This document shows positions 8,396 to 16,938 of a stretch of DNA of 23,004 nucleotides, piece by piece. The stretch's first letter is position 1; every line of letters starts with the position of its first letter. Where the stretch lies: the NCBI GenBank assembly GCA_002007315.1, contig LNZQ01000035.1, forward strand, positions 1-23,004. The letters are read 5' to 3'. The position numbers were made by a program, and so were the translations under genes. The notes below the pieces were generated by a model that saw only the letters and a list, made by a program, of their open reading frames with translations, did no database searches and was not told the DNA's origin. The DNA is from Epulopiscium sp. Nele67-Bin004 (GTDB taxonomy: Bacteria > Bacillota_A > Clostridia > Lachnospirales > Cellulosilyticaceae).

Positions 8396-8473
8396 TACAA
8401 AATGTCTAGTCAAGTGGAGAGCTCAAAGTCATAGTATGCAACGTTAAATAAATTTGAGCTTATACATTTTGTA
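8396..8473. repeat. Nested inverted repeat in the gap between the two halves of the glycan locus
   Basis: An outer perfect 10-bp pair, TACAAAATGT (8396-8405) and ACATTTTGTA (8464-8473), encloses an inner perfect 8-bp pair, AGCTCAAA (8420-8427) and TTTGAGCT (8453-8460). The spacers are 14 and 3 bases and the apical loop is 25 bases. In minus-strand RNA the structure would lie 47-124 bases upstream of the MprF-like gene, so it could be a structured leader. A remnant of a miniature mobile element is the alternative. Confidence 0.6.
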
Positions 8474-8491
8474 AAATTTTACCTAATTAGG
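8471..8491. promoter_or_regulatory. Pair of adjoining palindromes, possible operator
   Basis: GTAAAATTTTAC (8471-8482, perfect 12-bp palindrome) shares its last base with CCTAATTAGG (8482-8491, perfect 10-bp palindrome). They fall over the -10 region and spacer of the candidate minus-strand promoter at 8476-8504, a usual place for repressor sites. AT-rich sequence throws up palindromes by chance, so this is tentative. Confidence 0.35.
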
Positions 8492-8504
8492 CAACAACGG
8501 GCAA
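8476..8504 (-). promoter_or_regulatory. Candidate promoter for the MprF-like/GT-C/Dpm-like/ugd gene run
   Basis: On the minus strand TTGCCC (8499-8504) and TAAAAT (8476-8481) are separated by exactly 17 bases. A start about seven bases later would fall at the outer arm of the nested inverted repeat, giving a leader of about 120 bases that begins in that hairpin. The -35 box is only 4/6, so this remains a candidate. Confidence 0.35.
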
Positions 8505-8523
8505 GACATTAAATGTCTCGCCC
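8499..8523. repeat. 25-bp near-perfect palindrome with GGGC/CGCCC ends
   Basis: Arms of 12 bases (8499-8510 and 8512-8523) around a single central base, with one mismatch near the ends. It lies 18 bases after the stop of the tandem glycosyltransferase gene. On the minus strand it would fold into a strong hairpin and could end the upstream operon, but no T-tract follows on that strand. Its GGGC...CGCCC ends recall the hairpins at 2335 and 20503, although the middle differs. Confidence 0.6.
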
Positions 8524-8541
8524 ATCAAAATATAACATATA

Positions 8542-10953
8542 TTAATTAATTTTTCTTGTGAAATCTTCTTTTTCTAACGTCAAATTGTCATTATAATACG
8601 GATCTCTCCTATACAGTCCCCACTTATTTTCAAATCTTTCTATTTCACTTTTAAACCTTGCTATTTTCTCAGGGCTATCTTCATGCCCTCGGCTTTTTGA
8701 TTCATAATGATACGCTTCAACTTGCGGGTTAAATACTACTAATTTGCCAATTTCCCTAACCTGTAAACAAAAATCCACATCATTAAACGCCACAGCATAA
8801 CCATCATCTAATCCGCCAACAGCCCAAAACACATCTTTTTTCACCATCAAACACGCCGCAGTTACGGCGCTTAAATTTTGAACAACGTTAAGCCTTACAA
8901 AATACCCCATATCTTCCTTTGCAAAATGCTTGTGAGAATGTCCTGCAACTTGCCCAATCCCCACAATTACCCCCGCATGTTGAATAGTATCATCTGGATA
9001 ATACAGTTTTGCCCCAACGATGCCAACATCTTCACGCTGACAGTACATAAGCATTTGCTCAATCCAATCTGGAGTTATAATTTCTATATCGTTGTTTAAC
9101 AATATAAAATAATCACCTTCTGCATGCTCTGCACCAAAATTATTTATTGCAGAATAATTAAACCCTTTTTTCCACTCCAACAATTTTACATTATCTGCTT
9201 GAGTTACTTCCTTATAATACTCCCTTATTTCTGTCGTCTGGCTGTTATTTTCAATTATTAATATTTCATAATTTGGGTATGTGCTTTTTTTGATTGACTC
9301 AAGACACTTTTCTAAATCTTCTTTGTGGTCTTTGTTCGGTATAATTATAGATACTTTTGGGATATGTTCAAGCTTATAATCTATGCAGTATACGCCAGAA
9401 TGTTTTCCTTGGCTAACAGTTCCTTGTAGCCCTATTCGCTCCAAATGATTTTCTATCGCTTTTATACTCGATGCCACCGCATAGTCTTTTACCCCTGTAA
9501 TCCCCCCTGCTGTCGACGCACTATGTATACGCCAGTGGTATAATATTTTAGGTATGTGTACAATATTTTCTGTTTGCTCAATTACTCTTAAAATCAAATC
9601 ATGGTCTTGACTGCCATCAAATTCACTATTAAACATACCTATATCTTCAATTAATTGTCTACGATACACACAAAAATGACAAATATAATTTTGATGTCTA
9701 ATTAAATCTGGTGAAAAATCTGGTTTAAAATGTGGGTCGCTAAAAATTTTAGTTTTTTCATCAACTTTATCCTCATCAGTGTATATAAAATCAACGTTCG
9801 GGTTGTTATTTATAGTTTCAACCACTTCAAATAATGCATTTGCCGTAAGCAAGTCATCATGGTCAAAAATCCCCACAAATTCACCCCTTGCCATTTCCAA
9901 ACATTTATTTGTGTTACCAGAAATACCATAATTTTCTTCCAAAAATTGAACTTTTATACGAGGCTCATTGTCGGCATATTTTTTCAATATTGATAACGTT
10001 TCTTCGTTCACACTAGCTCCGTCTGCAATACACAACTCCCAATTTGAATAAGTTTGATTTCTAACCGACTCTACCATTTCCACCAAAAATTGTTTTGGCG
10101 TGTTAAATGTCGGCACGATAATGCTTATTAGCGGTTGATACGGCTGTATAGTGGCACGTTGTACGTTAAGTTCAGTTTTTGATGGCAAATGTTTTTTAAG
10201 CCATTCATCATATACAGATATAGTTATTACTTTATTTCTAATTTTGTGATACGCTTGTTCAATCCCATACTCATTAATGTATGACAGCGTTTTTATTATC
10301 GTATCTTTGTTGATGATAGAAAATAATTTATTTTTTTTACCACGTTTTTCTCTACTAATCCACGCCTTAATATCTACAATTTCAGCTTTTTTATCGCCAT
10401 CGCATTCATAATACAAAACAATTCTATCAATTAACCCATCACATAAAATTTCAAATCCAATTCGTATATTAGTTATGTTTTCGTCCTCATACATTTTTAT
10501 ATCAGCACGAGCAGTTTTTTCTATCGTCACCCCACCAACGTTCGTCGAAATTTGAACTGGTTTATCAGTTGTACTATACACCCAACCCCTAATAAAAATT
10601 TGTTCTCCTTTTTGACTTATTTCATCTATTTTGCTTTTTATTCTGTCAGCTCTCAAATCCTCAATATTTTTTTTAGCTATCAGTTCCCACTTCTCATTTA
10701 CTTTCATTTCAAAAACAACTGTCGTATAATTATCCCAATCTTCATCTAACATTATAGAAAATCCAACGTCGCTTGTATCAAGTTTAAACTTTTGTTGTAT
10801 ATCTCCTCTTTCAACAATTGTTGGGTATATTTTTATATATTCATTGTCATCTAATATAGCTCTATACGTAACATCTTGTATTATGCACCAGCCCACAATC
10901 TCAAGTTTATTATCAGGTGTAAAAATAATAGTATCAACTTTGTGAGTTTTCAT
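8542..10953 (-). CDS. Tandem family-2 glycosyltransferase with duplicated N-terminal domain
   Basis: An 803-residue cytosolic enzyme with two complete GT-A/GT2 catalytic domains, expected to add two sugars or two linkages to a growing polymer. The first (about 273-520) opens PLISIIVPTFNTP (274-286) and carries FDHDDLL (363-369) and DGSQDHDL (446-453). The second (about 531-760) opens PKVSIIIPNKDH (532-543) and carries LLNNDIE (618-624) and AFNDVDFC (722-729). Residues 1-200 contain two related all-beta-like units, each opening with a GW element (GWCI at 21, GWVY at 123) and ending GFSIMLD (64-70) or GFEILCDG (166-173); their role is unknown. It starts behind AGGAGG-N6-ATG ten bases after the methyltransferase stop. 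Double-GT2 proteins of this kind build repeating rhamnan-type glycans in ABC-exported polymers. Donor and linkage are not readable. Confidence 0.9.
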   Translation of the reverse strand: MKTHKVDTIIFTPDNKLEIVGWCIIQDVTYRAILDDNEYIKIYPTIVERGDIQQKFKLDTSDVGFSIMLDEDWDNYTTVVFEMKVNEKWELIAKKNIEDLRADRIKSKIDEISQKGEQIFIRGWVYSTTDKPVQISTNVGGVTIEKTARADIKMYEDENITNIRIGFEILCDGLIDRIVLYYECDGDKKAEIVDIKAWISREKRGKKNKLFSIINKDTIIKTLSYINEYGIEQAYHKIRNKVITISVYDEWLKKHLPSKTELNVQRATIQPYQPLISIIVPTFNTPKQFLVEMVESVRNQTYSNWELCIADGASVNEETLSILKKYADNEPRIKVQFLEENYGISGNTNKCLEMARGEFVGIFDHDDLLTANALFEVVETINNNPNVDFIYTDEDKVDEKTKIFSDPHFKPDFSPDLIRHQNYICHFCVYRRQLIEDIGMFNSEFDGSQDHDLILRVIEQTENIVHIPKILYHWRIHSASTAGGITGVKDYAVASSIKAIENHLERIGLQGTVSQGKHSGVYCIDYKLEHIPKVSIIIPNKDHKEDLEKCLESIKKSTYPNYEILIIENNSQTTEIREYYKEVTQADNVKLLEWKKGFNYSAINNFGAEHAEGDYFILLNNDIEIITPDWIEQMLMYCQREDVGIVGAKLYYPDDTIQHAGVIVGIGQVAGHSHKHFAKEDMGYFVRLNVVQNLSAVTAACLMVKKDVFWAVGGLDDGYAVAFNDVDFCLQVREIGKLVVFNPQVEAYHYESKSRGHEDSPEKIARFKSEIERFENKWGLYRRDPYYNDNLTLEKEDFTRKIN

Positions 10954-10963
10954 AACCTGCCTC

Positions 10964-12085
10964 CTACTTGTTAGTTGTACTCAACTGCTCAAACATATTA
11001 ATCATTTCTTCTGATAAATGTATATCTAAAATTTGTAGATGAAGTATAACATGTACAGGACTTTTTACTTTAAAAATTATTTGCGGGTCATCAGTCGTAA
11101 ACACAAACATATTTCCAACTTGCACAACTGCATTAGTTGCCCAAAGTTTGTGCGGGATAGCTCTTTCCGTTTTATAAAATTCTACTTTGTGCAAAATAAT
11201 TATCGATGTTGCTGAAATTGGATCAATTCGTACAAAACGTGTATCTTTTTCACAATTTAAAACGATACTCCTAGAAAATTTATCTCCTGCATATTGAAAA
11301 TGTAAGCTATGTTGTTCATTAAATTCTCTTGATTTTTGTGCCCAAAACACCTCAAAAGTTTTATTTGTGTTTGGTTTCAAAAAGTTTTTTTGCATCAAGT
11401 GGTCGCCTTGTTTAATTTCAAATATATACTGATACTCATTTCCTGTGTCAAGAAGTTCCATTCCCGCTCGCAAATTTCTACTAACATCATTGTATGAATT
11501 TTTAAATTCTGAATCTTCCAGTCCTAAGTACGTTGCATCAACCTCAACAATTTGCAAGTTATCTAAAGCTTCAACCATTTTTATAAAACTATTTTTCGTG
11601 TAAAATCTTATGTGCGTATTGTCTAAAAGCCCAATTTCATTGTATTCAAACTTGTTTTGCAATAACTCAACAACAATGGAATGGTGAGCAATGTTTGGAA
11701 TAGACACAAGTATTGAGCCATCTTCTTCCAAAAAATCTTTAGCTTTATCAAGCACAGCAGACGGGTCATACAAATGCTCCAAAACATCAGCAAACAATAT
11801 ATAATCAAATTTATTTTGTATCAGTTTCGCCCAGTTGTAGTTTTCAATGTTTCCATCAACTTCCCCGATACAACTTTGAGTTGCAAATTGGCTAGCTTCA
11901 GTGCCCGCCTCTTGGTCAATTTCAACGATAGTAACTTGTGCCCCCATTTGCTCGGTCAAATGTTTTGTAAGCCTCCCATGTGCACAGCCAAACTCCAAAA
12001 TAGTTGAATCTGGCTTTATTCTATCAATTATTTTAGATAACGAATCTCCCCCTGATAAATCCAAATCAAAATTATATTTCGACAT
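10964..12085 (-). CDS. SAM-dependent methyltransferase with C-terminal beta-rich domain, possible glycan chain-end modifier
   Basis: A 373-residue protein. Residues 1 to about 185 form a class I SAM methyltransferase: motif I ILEFGCAHGR (29-38), acidic ribose-binding residue in IVEID (53-57), motif DVLEHL (100-105) and SIPN (128-131). The remainder (about 215-360) has no catalytic motif I know and looks like a beta-sandwich (FVRIDPISATSIIILHKVEFYK), of the kind seen fused to cell-wall glycan enzymes. The ATG lies two bases after the Wzt stop, in a tight wzm-wzt-methyltransferase-glycosyltransferase run. In ABC-transporter glycan systems, methylation of the non-reducing end can stop chain growth and mark the chain for the Wzt C-terminal domain. 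Position and domain content fit that role, but it is inference. Confidence 0.8.
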   Translation of the reverse strand: MSKYNFDLDLSGGDSLSKIIDRIKPDSTILEFGCAHGRLTKHLTEQMGAQVTIVEIDQEAGTEASQFATQSCIGEVDGNIENYNWAKLIQNKFDYILFADVLEHLYDPSAVLDKAKDFLEEDGSILVSIPNIAHHSIVVELLQNKFEYNEIGLLDNTHIRFYTKNSFIKMVEALDNLQIVEVDATYLGLEDSEFKNSYNDVSRNLRAGMELLDTGNEYQYIFEIKQGDHLMQKNFLKPNTNKTFEVFWAQKSREFNEQHSLHFQYAGDKFSRSIVLNCEKDTRFVRIDPISATSIIILHKVEFYKTERAIPHKLWATNAVVQVGNMFVFTTDDPQIIFKVKSPVHVILHLQILDIHLSEEMINMFEQLSTTNK

Positions 12086-12087
12086 AA

Positions 12088-13287
12088 CTACTCCCCTTTC
12101 CAGTTGTGAGGGATAATATATCTCCCCTCCCCAACATATTTATTTAATACACGAACCACCCCAAATCTGGCTTTATAGTCGATAGGAACAGTTGCCGTTT
12201 CTTCCATAATTGCAACATCAAAATAATATTCGCCCCCAATAGCTAATATACCGTATGTATATTCAAGCGTTAGTGTATTTCGACCAACTTCCCACGGAAC
12301 TTTTACGCCATCAAGCAACGTGTTTAGCCCGCAAACGTAGTCATCATCAACGCTCCTCATCGCAACGCCTATCACAATATTTTCAACGTTAATATCATAC
12401 ACATCATAAATTATTTCAATATGGATACGCATATCTTGTGACACGTTATCGACAACATTATTTTTATCGTCTTGTATAGTTAAACTTTGGATTTCGGCGA
12501 TTTTATTCGTTTGTATCTCAAATTTATGTACTTCTTTTGACCTAGGTGTGTTAGAGTCTTTTCCTTTTAAATAGTCTAAATATTTGTCTGTCACCAAATC
12601 TACATCTCCATAATCTTGCACAACACCATGTTTTAACCACAAAACTTTTGTGCAAAATCTCTTAATAGCGTTTATGTCATGTGCAACATACAAAACAGTC
12701 GTTCCGCCAGTCATCATTTCTTTCATTTTTTTCATACACTTAATTTGGAAATTTTGGTCTCCAACAGACAAAATTTCATCAACAATCAAAATATCCGGAT
12801 TAACGTTAATCGCAACCGAAAAAGCCAGTCTGGCAAACATACCGCTCGAATATGTTTTTACAGGTTGATGAATAAACTCGCCAATGTCTGCAAAATCAAG
12901 TATTCCTTGCAACTCTTTTTGCGTTTCAGCTTTCGTTTTTCCCATCATCGTGCCATACAAAAATATGTTTTCAAGCCCCGTATATTCACCGTTAAACCCT
13001 GCACCAAGCTCCAAAAGTGCCGATATTTTTCCGTTAATTTGCAGTGTACCACTAGTTGGGTGGAGCACGCCTGTAATAATTTTTAATAGCGTCGACTTGC
13101 CTGAACCATTGTTGCCAACAACCCCCAATATCTCGCCTTTTTCAAGTTCAAAAGACACATCATTAAGTGCAAAATATTCTTTTGAATACGATTTTTTAGT
13201 TATACTAAAAGTTTCTTTAAGTCGGTCAATCGGCTCATTATACAATTTATAAACTTTGTTTAGCCCTTCAATTTTTATAACGCTCAC
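12088..13287 (-). CDS. wzt: Polysaccharide ABC exporter ATP-binding protein with C-terminal glycan-recognition domain (Wzt)
   Basis: ATPase that drives export of finished lipid-linked polysaccharide with Wzm. I place the start at the GTG at 13285-13287, eleven bases after the wzm stop and behind AGGGGGTGGG, giving 399 residues. The longer open frame to 13416 would run 118 bases into wzm and lacks a binding site. The ATPase has Walker A GNNGSGKST (58-66), signature YSSGM (146-150), Walker B ILIVDE (166-171) and switch H203. The ALNDVSFELEKGEILG opening and SALLELGAGFN (89-99) are typical of the TagH/Wzt/KpsT family. Residues about 255-395 match the layout of the Wzt C-terminal domain, which in E. 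coli O8/O9a recognises the modified chain end. Its presence suggests a substrate-specific exporter of a capped polymer. Confidence 0.9.
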   Translation of the reverse strand: MSVIKIEGLNKVYKLYNEPIDRLKETFSITKKSYSKEYFALNDVSFELEKGEILGVVGNNGSGKSTLLKIITGVLHPTSGTLQINGKISALLELGAGFNGEYTGLENIFLYGTMMGKTKAETQKELQGILDFADIGEFIHQPVKTYSSGMFARLAFSVAINVNPDILIVDEILSVGDQNFQIKCMKKMKEMMTGGTTVLYVAHDINAIKRFCTKVLWLKHGVVQDYGDVDLVTDKYLDYLKGKDSNTPRSKEVHKFEIQTNKIAEIQSLTIQDDKNNVVDNVSQDMRIHIEIIYDVYDINVENIVIGVAMRSVDDDYVCGLNTLLDGVKVPWEVGRNTLTLEYTYGILAIGGEYYFDVAIMEETATVPIDYKARFGVVRVLNKYVGEGRYIIPHNWKGE

Positions 13288-13298
13288 ATACCCACCCC

Positions 13299-14090
13299 CT
13301 ACAATACATCTGCAAAATGTATTTTTAATTTTTTGAACACCGATACTCCAAAAACAAATAATGCCCCTGTAATTGCCCAAAAATAAAAAGTTTGGTGTAA
13401 GTGTTCCCACGCCCAAACTTTATCTATAAGTGAATTTCTATACCCCTGTACTATGTAATACATGGGATTAAGTTTTATCAAAAATTGGAATTGCTCTGGT
13501 ATCATATCAATACTCCACATAATCGGGGTCAACCACATTCCAACTTGTAAGCAAATATTAATTATTTGCCCCAAATCTTTAAAAAATAAAATTATTGCAC
13601 TTGTTGCATAGCCAATTCCTAATATCAACGCTACTAAGCATATCATATAGTACAAAAGTTGCAACGTATACAAATTTGGATAATAGCCATATAAACAAAA
13701 TATAAAAATTACAAATCCAACAAAAAATAAATGTACAAATAAAGCCGAAATTAGTTTTACCATCGGCAAAATACTAATTTTAAATACAACTTTTTTGACC
13801 AGATAGCTATATTCCAAAAAACTTGTTGTGACTGTCATAAGTGCTTCCGAGAAAAAAAACCAAGGCACAAGTCCCGCCATAAGCCATAGTATAAATGGAA
13901 AATCACCAACTGCTCCCGACCTAAAACCAACTTGAAACACAAACCAATATACCATAATAGATACGACAGGTTGAATAAAGGCCCATATAATTCCTAAATA
14001 TGAGCCTGCGTATTTTGTCTTAAAGTCATTTTGTGCTAAATTCCAAATTAATTGCCTATTTTGCCAAAGTCCTAGACTTTTTTCATTCAT
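13299..14090 (-). CDS. wzm: Polysaccharide ABC exporter permease (Wzm)
   Basis: Membrane half of the Wzm/Wzt exporter that carries undecaprenyl-linked polysaccharide out across the membrane. It is 263 residues with about six membrane helices, the family size. The N-terminal signature NDFKTKYAGSYLGIIWAFIQP (from residue 21; amphipathic helix into the first membrane segment) is characteristic of ABC-2 glycan exporters (Wzm, TagG, KpsM, RfbD). Near the C-terminus, LIKLNPMYYIVQGYRN is the conserved late motif. Its ATG directly follows the rmlB stop (TAA then ATG) and wzt starts eleven bases after its own stop, so it is coupled on both sides. TagG for wall teichoic acid is the close alternative, but no teichoic acid synthesis gene is nearby. 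Confidence 0.92.
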   Translation of the reverse strand: MNEKSLGLWQNRQLIWNLAQNDFKTKYAGSYLGIIWAFIQPVVSIMVYWFVFQVGFRSGAVGDFPFILWLMAGLVPWFFFSEALMTVTTSFLEYSYLVKKVVFKISILPMVKLISALFVHLFFVGFVIFIFCLYGYYPNLYTLQLLYYMICLVALILGIGYATSAIILFFKDLGQIINICLQVGMWLTPIMWSIDMIPEQFQFLIKLNPMYYIVQGYRNSLIDKVWAWEHLHQTFYFWAITGALFVFGVSVFKKLKIHFADVL

Positions 14091-15152
14091 TTATATCACT
14101 TCGCTTTGTTTATACATATCTTCATAATATTTCATATAATCTCCCGAAACTATTTGTTCTATCCACTGTTTGTGGCTTAAATACCACTCAATAGTTTCTT
14201 TTATGCCTTGTTCAAATGTATAACTTGGTGACCAACCTAATTCAGTCGTAATTTTATTGTTATCGATTGCATAACGGCGGTCGTGCCCTGGTCTATCTTG
14301 AACATACGTTATTAAATCTTCACTTTTCTCCAAGTTGCTAATAATCAACTTAACTATTTCTATATTAGCTTTTTCGTTGTTTCCACCAATGTTATACACT
14401 TCTCCATCTTTACCTTTGTGTAAAACTGTATCAATTCCTGTGCAGTGGTCTTTCACATGCAACCAATCACGAATTTGCATACCATCTCCATACACTGGTA
14501 ACGCCTTGTCGTTCAAACAATTGTTTATCATAAGCGGAATTAACTTTTCTGGAAACTGATATGGTCCATAATTATTTGAGCAACGTGTAATATTTATCGG
14601 AAGCCCAAACGTTTCATTATAAGCTCTAACAAATAAATCCGAACTTGCTTTTGATGCCGAATACGGACTATTTGGAGCTAGTGGTGTCGTTTCCACAAAC
14701 ATTCCCGTTTTACCAAGCGTGCCATACACTTCATCTGTTGACACTTGCAAAAATTTTACTCCATCTTTAAATTCACGGCAATATTTATCATTGGGGTTAG
14801 TTTTCCAAAATTGTTTTGCAGTATCGAGAAGAACTTGAGTTCCTAAAACGTTCGTGCTTAAAAATATTTCTGGGTCTTCAATACTTCTATCAACGTGTGA
14901 CTCTGCCGCAAAATTTACAACTGTATCAATCTGAGATTGCTCGAAAATTTTTTCAACAAGCTCTCTATCTCTAATATCTCCCTTTATAAATTTATATTGT
15001 GGATAACATTCAATACTTTTTAAGTTTTCCAAATTTCCTGCATATGTCAGCAAATCTAAATTTATAATATTGTAATTATAAGTAACTAACATATGTTTTA
15101 CAAAGTTGCTCCCAATAAACCCTGCCCCACCTGTTACTAATACGTTTTTCAT
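14091..15152 (-). CDS. rmlB: dTDP-glucose 4,6-dehydratase
   Basis: Converts dTDP-glucose to dTDP-4-keto-6-deoxyglucose, the branch point to dTDP-rhamnose and several amino or deoxy sugars. It is 353 residues, full length for the family. The NAD-binding motif is GGAGFIGSNF (8-17), the catalytic triad region is STDEVYG (138-144, with T139, D140, E141), and the SDR motif is YSASK (Y164, K168). NNYGPYQFPEKLIPL follows at about 193-207. All active-site residues are present. It starts behind AGGAG-N6-ATG, nine bases after the rmlA stop, and abuts wzm. RmlC and RmlD are not in this window, so the final sugar is not fixed by local genes. Confidence 0.95.
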   Translation of the reverse strand: MKNVLVTGGAGFIGSNFVKHMLVTYNYNIINLDLLTYAGNLENLKSIECYPQYKFIKGDIRDRELVEKIFEQSQIDTVVNFAAESHVDRSIEDPEIFLSTNVLGTQVLLDTAKQFWKTNPNDKYCREFKDGVKFLQVSTDEVYGTLGKTGMFVETTPLAPNSPYSASKASSDLFVRAYNETFGLPINITRCSNNYGPYQFPEKLIPLMINNCLNDKALPVYGDGMQIRDWLHVKDHCTGIDTVLHKGKDGEVYNIGGNNEKANIEIVKLIISNLEKSEDLITYVQDRPGHDRRYAIDNNKITTELGWSPSYTFEQGIKETIEWYLSHKQWIEQIVSGDYMKYYEDMYKQSEVI

Positions 15153-15161
15153 AAATTGCTC

Positions 15162-16025
15162 CTATTCTATTAGACCTAAAATATATTGACCATACTCTGT
15201 TTTAGCCATAACATTTCCTAATTTTTTTAGCTGTAATGCATCTATCCAACCATTTGCGTATGCGATTTCTTCAATACACGCAACATACATTCCCTGTCTG
15301 TTTTGAACCGCTTGAACAAAGCTGCTAGCCTCGTTTAGCCCCTCACATGTGCCTGTATCAAGCCACGCCATTCCACGCCCAAAAAGCTCCACTTTTAGCT
15401 TTCCATTTTGCAAATATCGTTCATTAACTGTTGTGATTTCAAGTTCACCACGTGCTGATGGAGCAATAGTTTTAGCAATTTCCACAACATCGTTATCATA
15501 AAAATATAGCCCTGGAATAGCATATTTAGACTTAGGTTGTGTTGGCTTTTCTTCAAGCGATATAACATTTCCGTCTGTATCAAATTCCACAACGCCATAA
15601 GATGTTGGGTCTGCAACGGGATACCCAAAAATTACTGCCCCCTCATCTACAGCTACTGCTTTTTTTAATGCACCGCTAAAACCGCTACCGTAAAATATGT
15701 TATCTCCAAGCACAAGTGCAACTTTATCACCACCAATAAATTTTTCACCAATAGTAAATGCTTGTGCAAGTCCTTTAGGTTCGTCTTGAACTTCATATAC
15801 AAGTGTCATTCCAAGCTCTGTTCCATCTCCTAAAAGTTCTTGATACACTGGTAAATCACGTGGAGTTGAAATAATTAATACTTCTCTAATTCCTGCTAAC
15901 ATAAGTGTCGACAATGGATAATATATCATCGGTTTGTCGTATATCGGCAAAATTTGCTTAGATACTGCTTTAGTAATGGGATATAACCTCGTTCCGCTTC
16001 CACCTGCTAATATAATTCCTTTCAT
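15162..16025 (-). CDS. rmlA: Glucose-1-phosphate thymidylyltransferase
   Basis: Makes dTDP-glucose from dTTP and glucose-1-phosphate, the first step towards dTDP-rhamnose and related sugars. It is 287 residues, the normal size. The nucleotide-binding signature [17 protein letters not shown] (8-24) is intact, with [14 protein letters not shown] after it, LGDNIFYG (106-113; metal-binding D108), [10 protein letters not shown] (157-166) and WLDTGT (221-226; D223). Start ATG is preceded by GAGGGTGA. It sits between a GT2 gene and rmlB with short gaps. RmlA is normally inhibited by dTDP-rhamnose through an allosteric site; that cannot be judged here. Confidence 0.95.
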   Translation of the reverse strand: MKGIILAGGSGTRLYPITKAVSKQILPIYDKPMIYYPLSTLMLAGIREVLIISTPRDLPVYQELLGDGTELGMTLVYEVQDEPKGLAQAFTIGEKFIGGDKVALVLGDNIFYGSGFSGALKKAVAVDEGAVIFGYPVADPTSYGVVEFDTDGNVISLEEKPTQPKSKYAIPGLYFYDNDVVEIAKTIAPSARGELEITTVNERYLQNGKLKVELFGRGMAWLDTGTCEGLNEASSFVQAVQNRQGMYVACIEEIAYANGWIDALQLKKLGNVMAKTEYGQYILGLIE

Positions 16026-16037
16026 CTAATCACCCTC

Positions 16038-16913
16038 TTATTTTAAGAAATTTAATAAAATTGCTAAACTATATCTGCTCCAAATTCCTATATATACTAA
16101 CAAAGATACTAGTATAGAGTATTGACTAAAATAATGTTTTTTATAAAATAGCCACATTGCGTTATGAAAATCAAATATAACTTTTGTGCGACGTTTTTTT
16201 GAACTGCCCCCTTTAAAATGTGTAATTTTAATTCGTGGATAATATACAATTTTATATCCAGCCTCTTTAATTCTAAAACACCAATCTATATCTTCTCCAT
16301 ACATAAAAAATGTTTCATCTAACATTCCTACATCTTTAATAACTTTACGTGGAACCAACATAAACGCCCCTGTAAGACAGTCTATTTCGCCAACTTTATT
16401 GTCTGCCTTATTTAGTGCACGATATGCCCCATACTTTTGTGGATTGCGTTCATCAAATCGCAACAAATAATGTAACGATGCCTCAGGCGTTGGAAATCCA
16501 CGTTTGCAAGCGTGGTCAAGCGTACCATCTTCAAGCACAACTTTGCCACCTATTGCCCCTATCGTTTTTCCCGTTTTTTTCTTATAATTTTCAGCAAAAA
16601 ACACACATCTTGACAATACGTCCTTTTCAAGCATAGTGTCAGAGTTTAATAATAAAATATATTTTCCTTTCGCTTGTCTTATGCCAATATTATTCCCTTT
16701 TGCAAAGCCCCCGTTTGTGTCACTTTTGATGATTTTTAGTTGATGATAATCTTCAAATTCTATCGCAATTCGTTCTATACTGCCATCATAAGACGCATTA
16801 TCAACTAAAATCACCTCATAGTTATACGGAAAATTTTGTTCAAAAACTGAATTTAATGTTTGAGCTGTCAGTTCATAAGTTTTGTAATTTACAATAATTA
16901 TAGATAATATCAT
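16038..16913 (-). CDS. Family-2 glycosyltransferase, rhamnosyltransferase-like (WbbL type)
   Basis: A 291-residue GT-A enzyme, likely one of the first sugars of the lipid-linked glycan. The opening is ILSIIIVNYKTYEL (2-15) with VDNASYDGS (37-45), NTNGGFAKGNNIGI (66-78; the run starts DTNGG), the metal motif LLLNSDT (87-93), and MYGEDIDWCFRIKEAG (204-219) holding the catalytic acid. TGAFMLVPR (181-189) is typical of WbbL/RfbF-like transferases. A hydrophobic stretch near the C-terminus (about 266-289) may bind the membrane. I chose the ATG at 16911-16913, which has GAGG six bases upstream and gives the usual family start. A TTG at 16940 and an ATG at 16925 lack binding sites. The terminator of the dac gene ends 26 bases upstream. 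It is the first gene of the glycan operon. Confidence 0.88.
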   Translation of the reverse strand: MILSIIIVNYKTYELTAQTLNSVFEQNFPYNYEVILVDNASYDGSIERIAIEFEDYHQLKIIKSDTNGGFAKGNNIGIRQAKGKYILLLNSDTMLEKDVLSRCVFFAENYKKKTGKTIGAIGGKVVLEDGTLDHACKRGFPTPEASLHYLLRFDERNPQKYGAYRALNKADNKVGEIDCLTGAFMLVPRKVIKDVGMLDETFFMYGEDIDWCFRIKEAGYKIVYYPRIKITHFKGGSSKKRRTKVIFDFHNAMWLFYKKHYFSQYSILVSLLVYIGIWSRYSLAILLNFLK

Positions 16914-16938
16914 TTTTAACCTCATTTCTACTATACGC

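Noticed and set aside
8499..8523. Rho-independent terminator for the tandem glycosyltransferase gene
   Set aside because: Strong stem but no T-tract on the minus strand; kept as a palindromic repeat only.
12679..13086. 135-residue plus-strand frame opposite the Wzt ATPase domain
   Set aside because: Antisense to intact Walker and signature motifs; sequence is low in coding character.
13288..13416. N-terminal extension of the wzt frame giving 442 residues
   Set aside because: It would overlap wzm by 118 bases, has no ribosome binding site and no family similarity. The GTG at 13285-13287 has a strong AGGGGGTGGG site.
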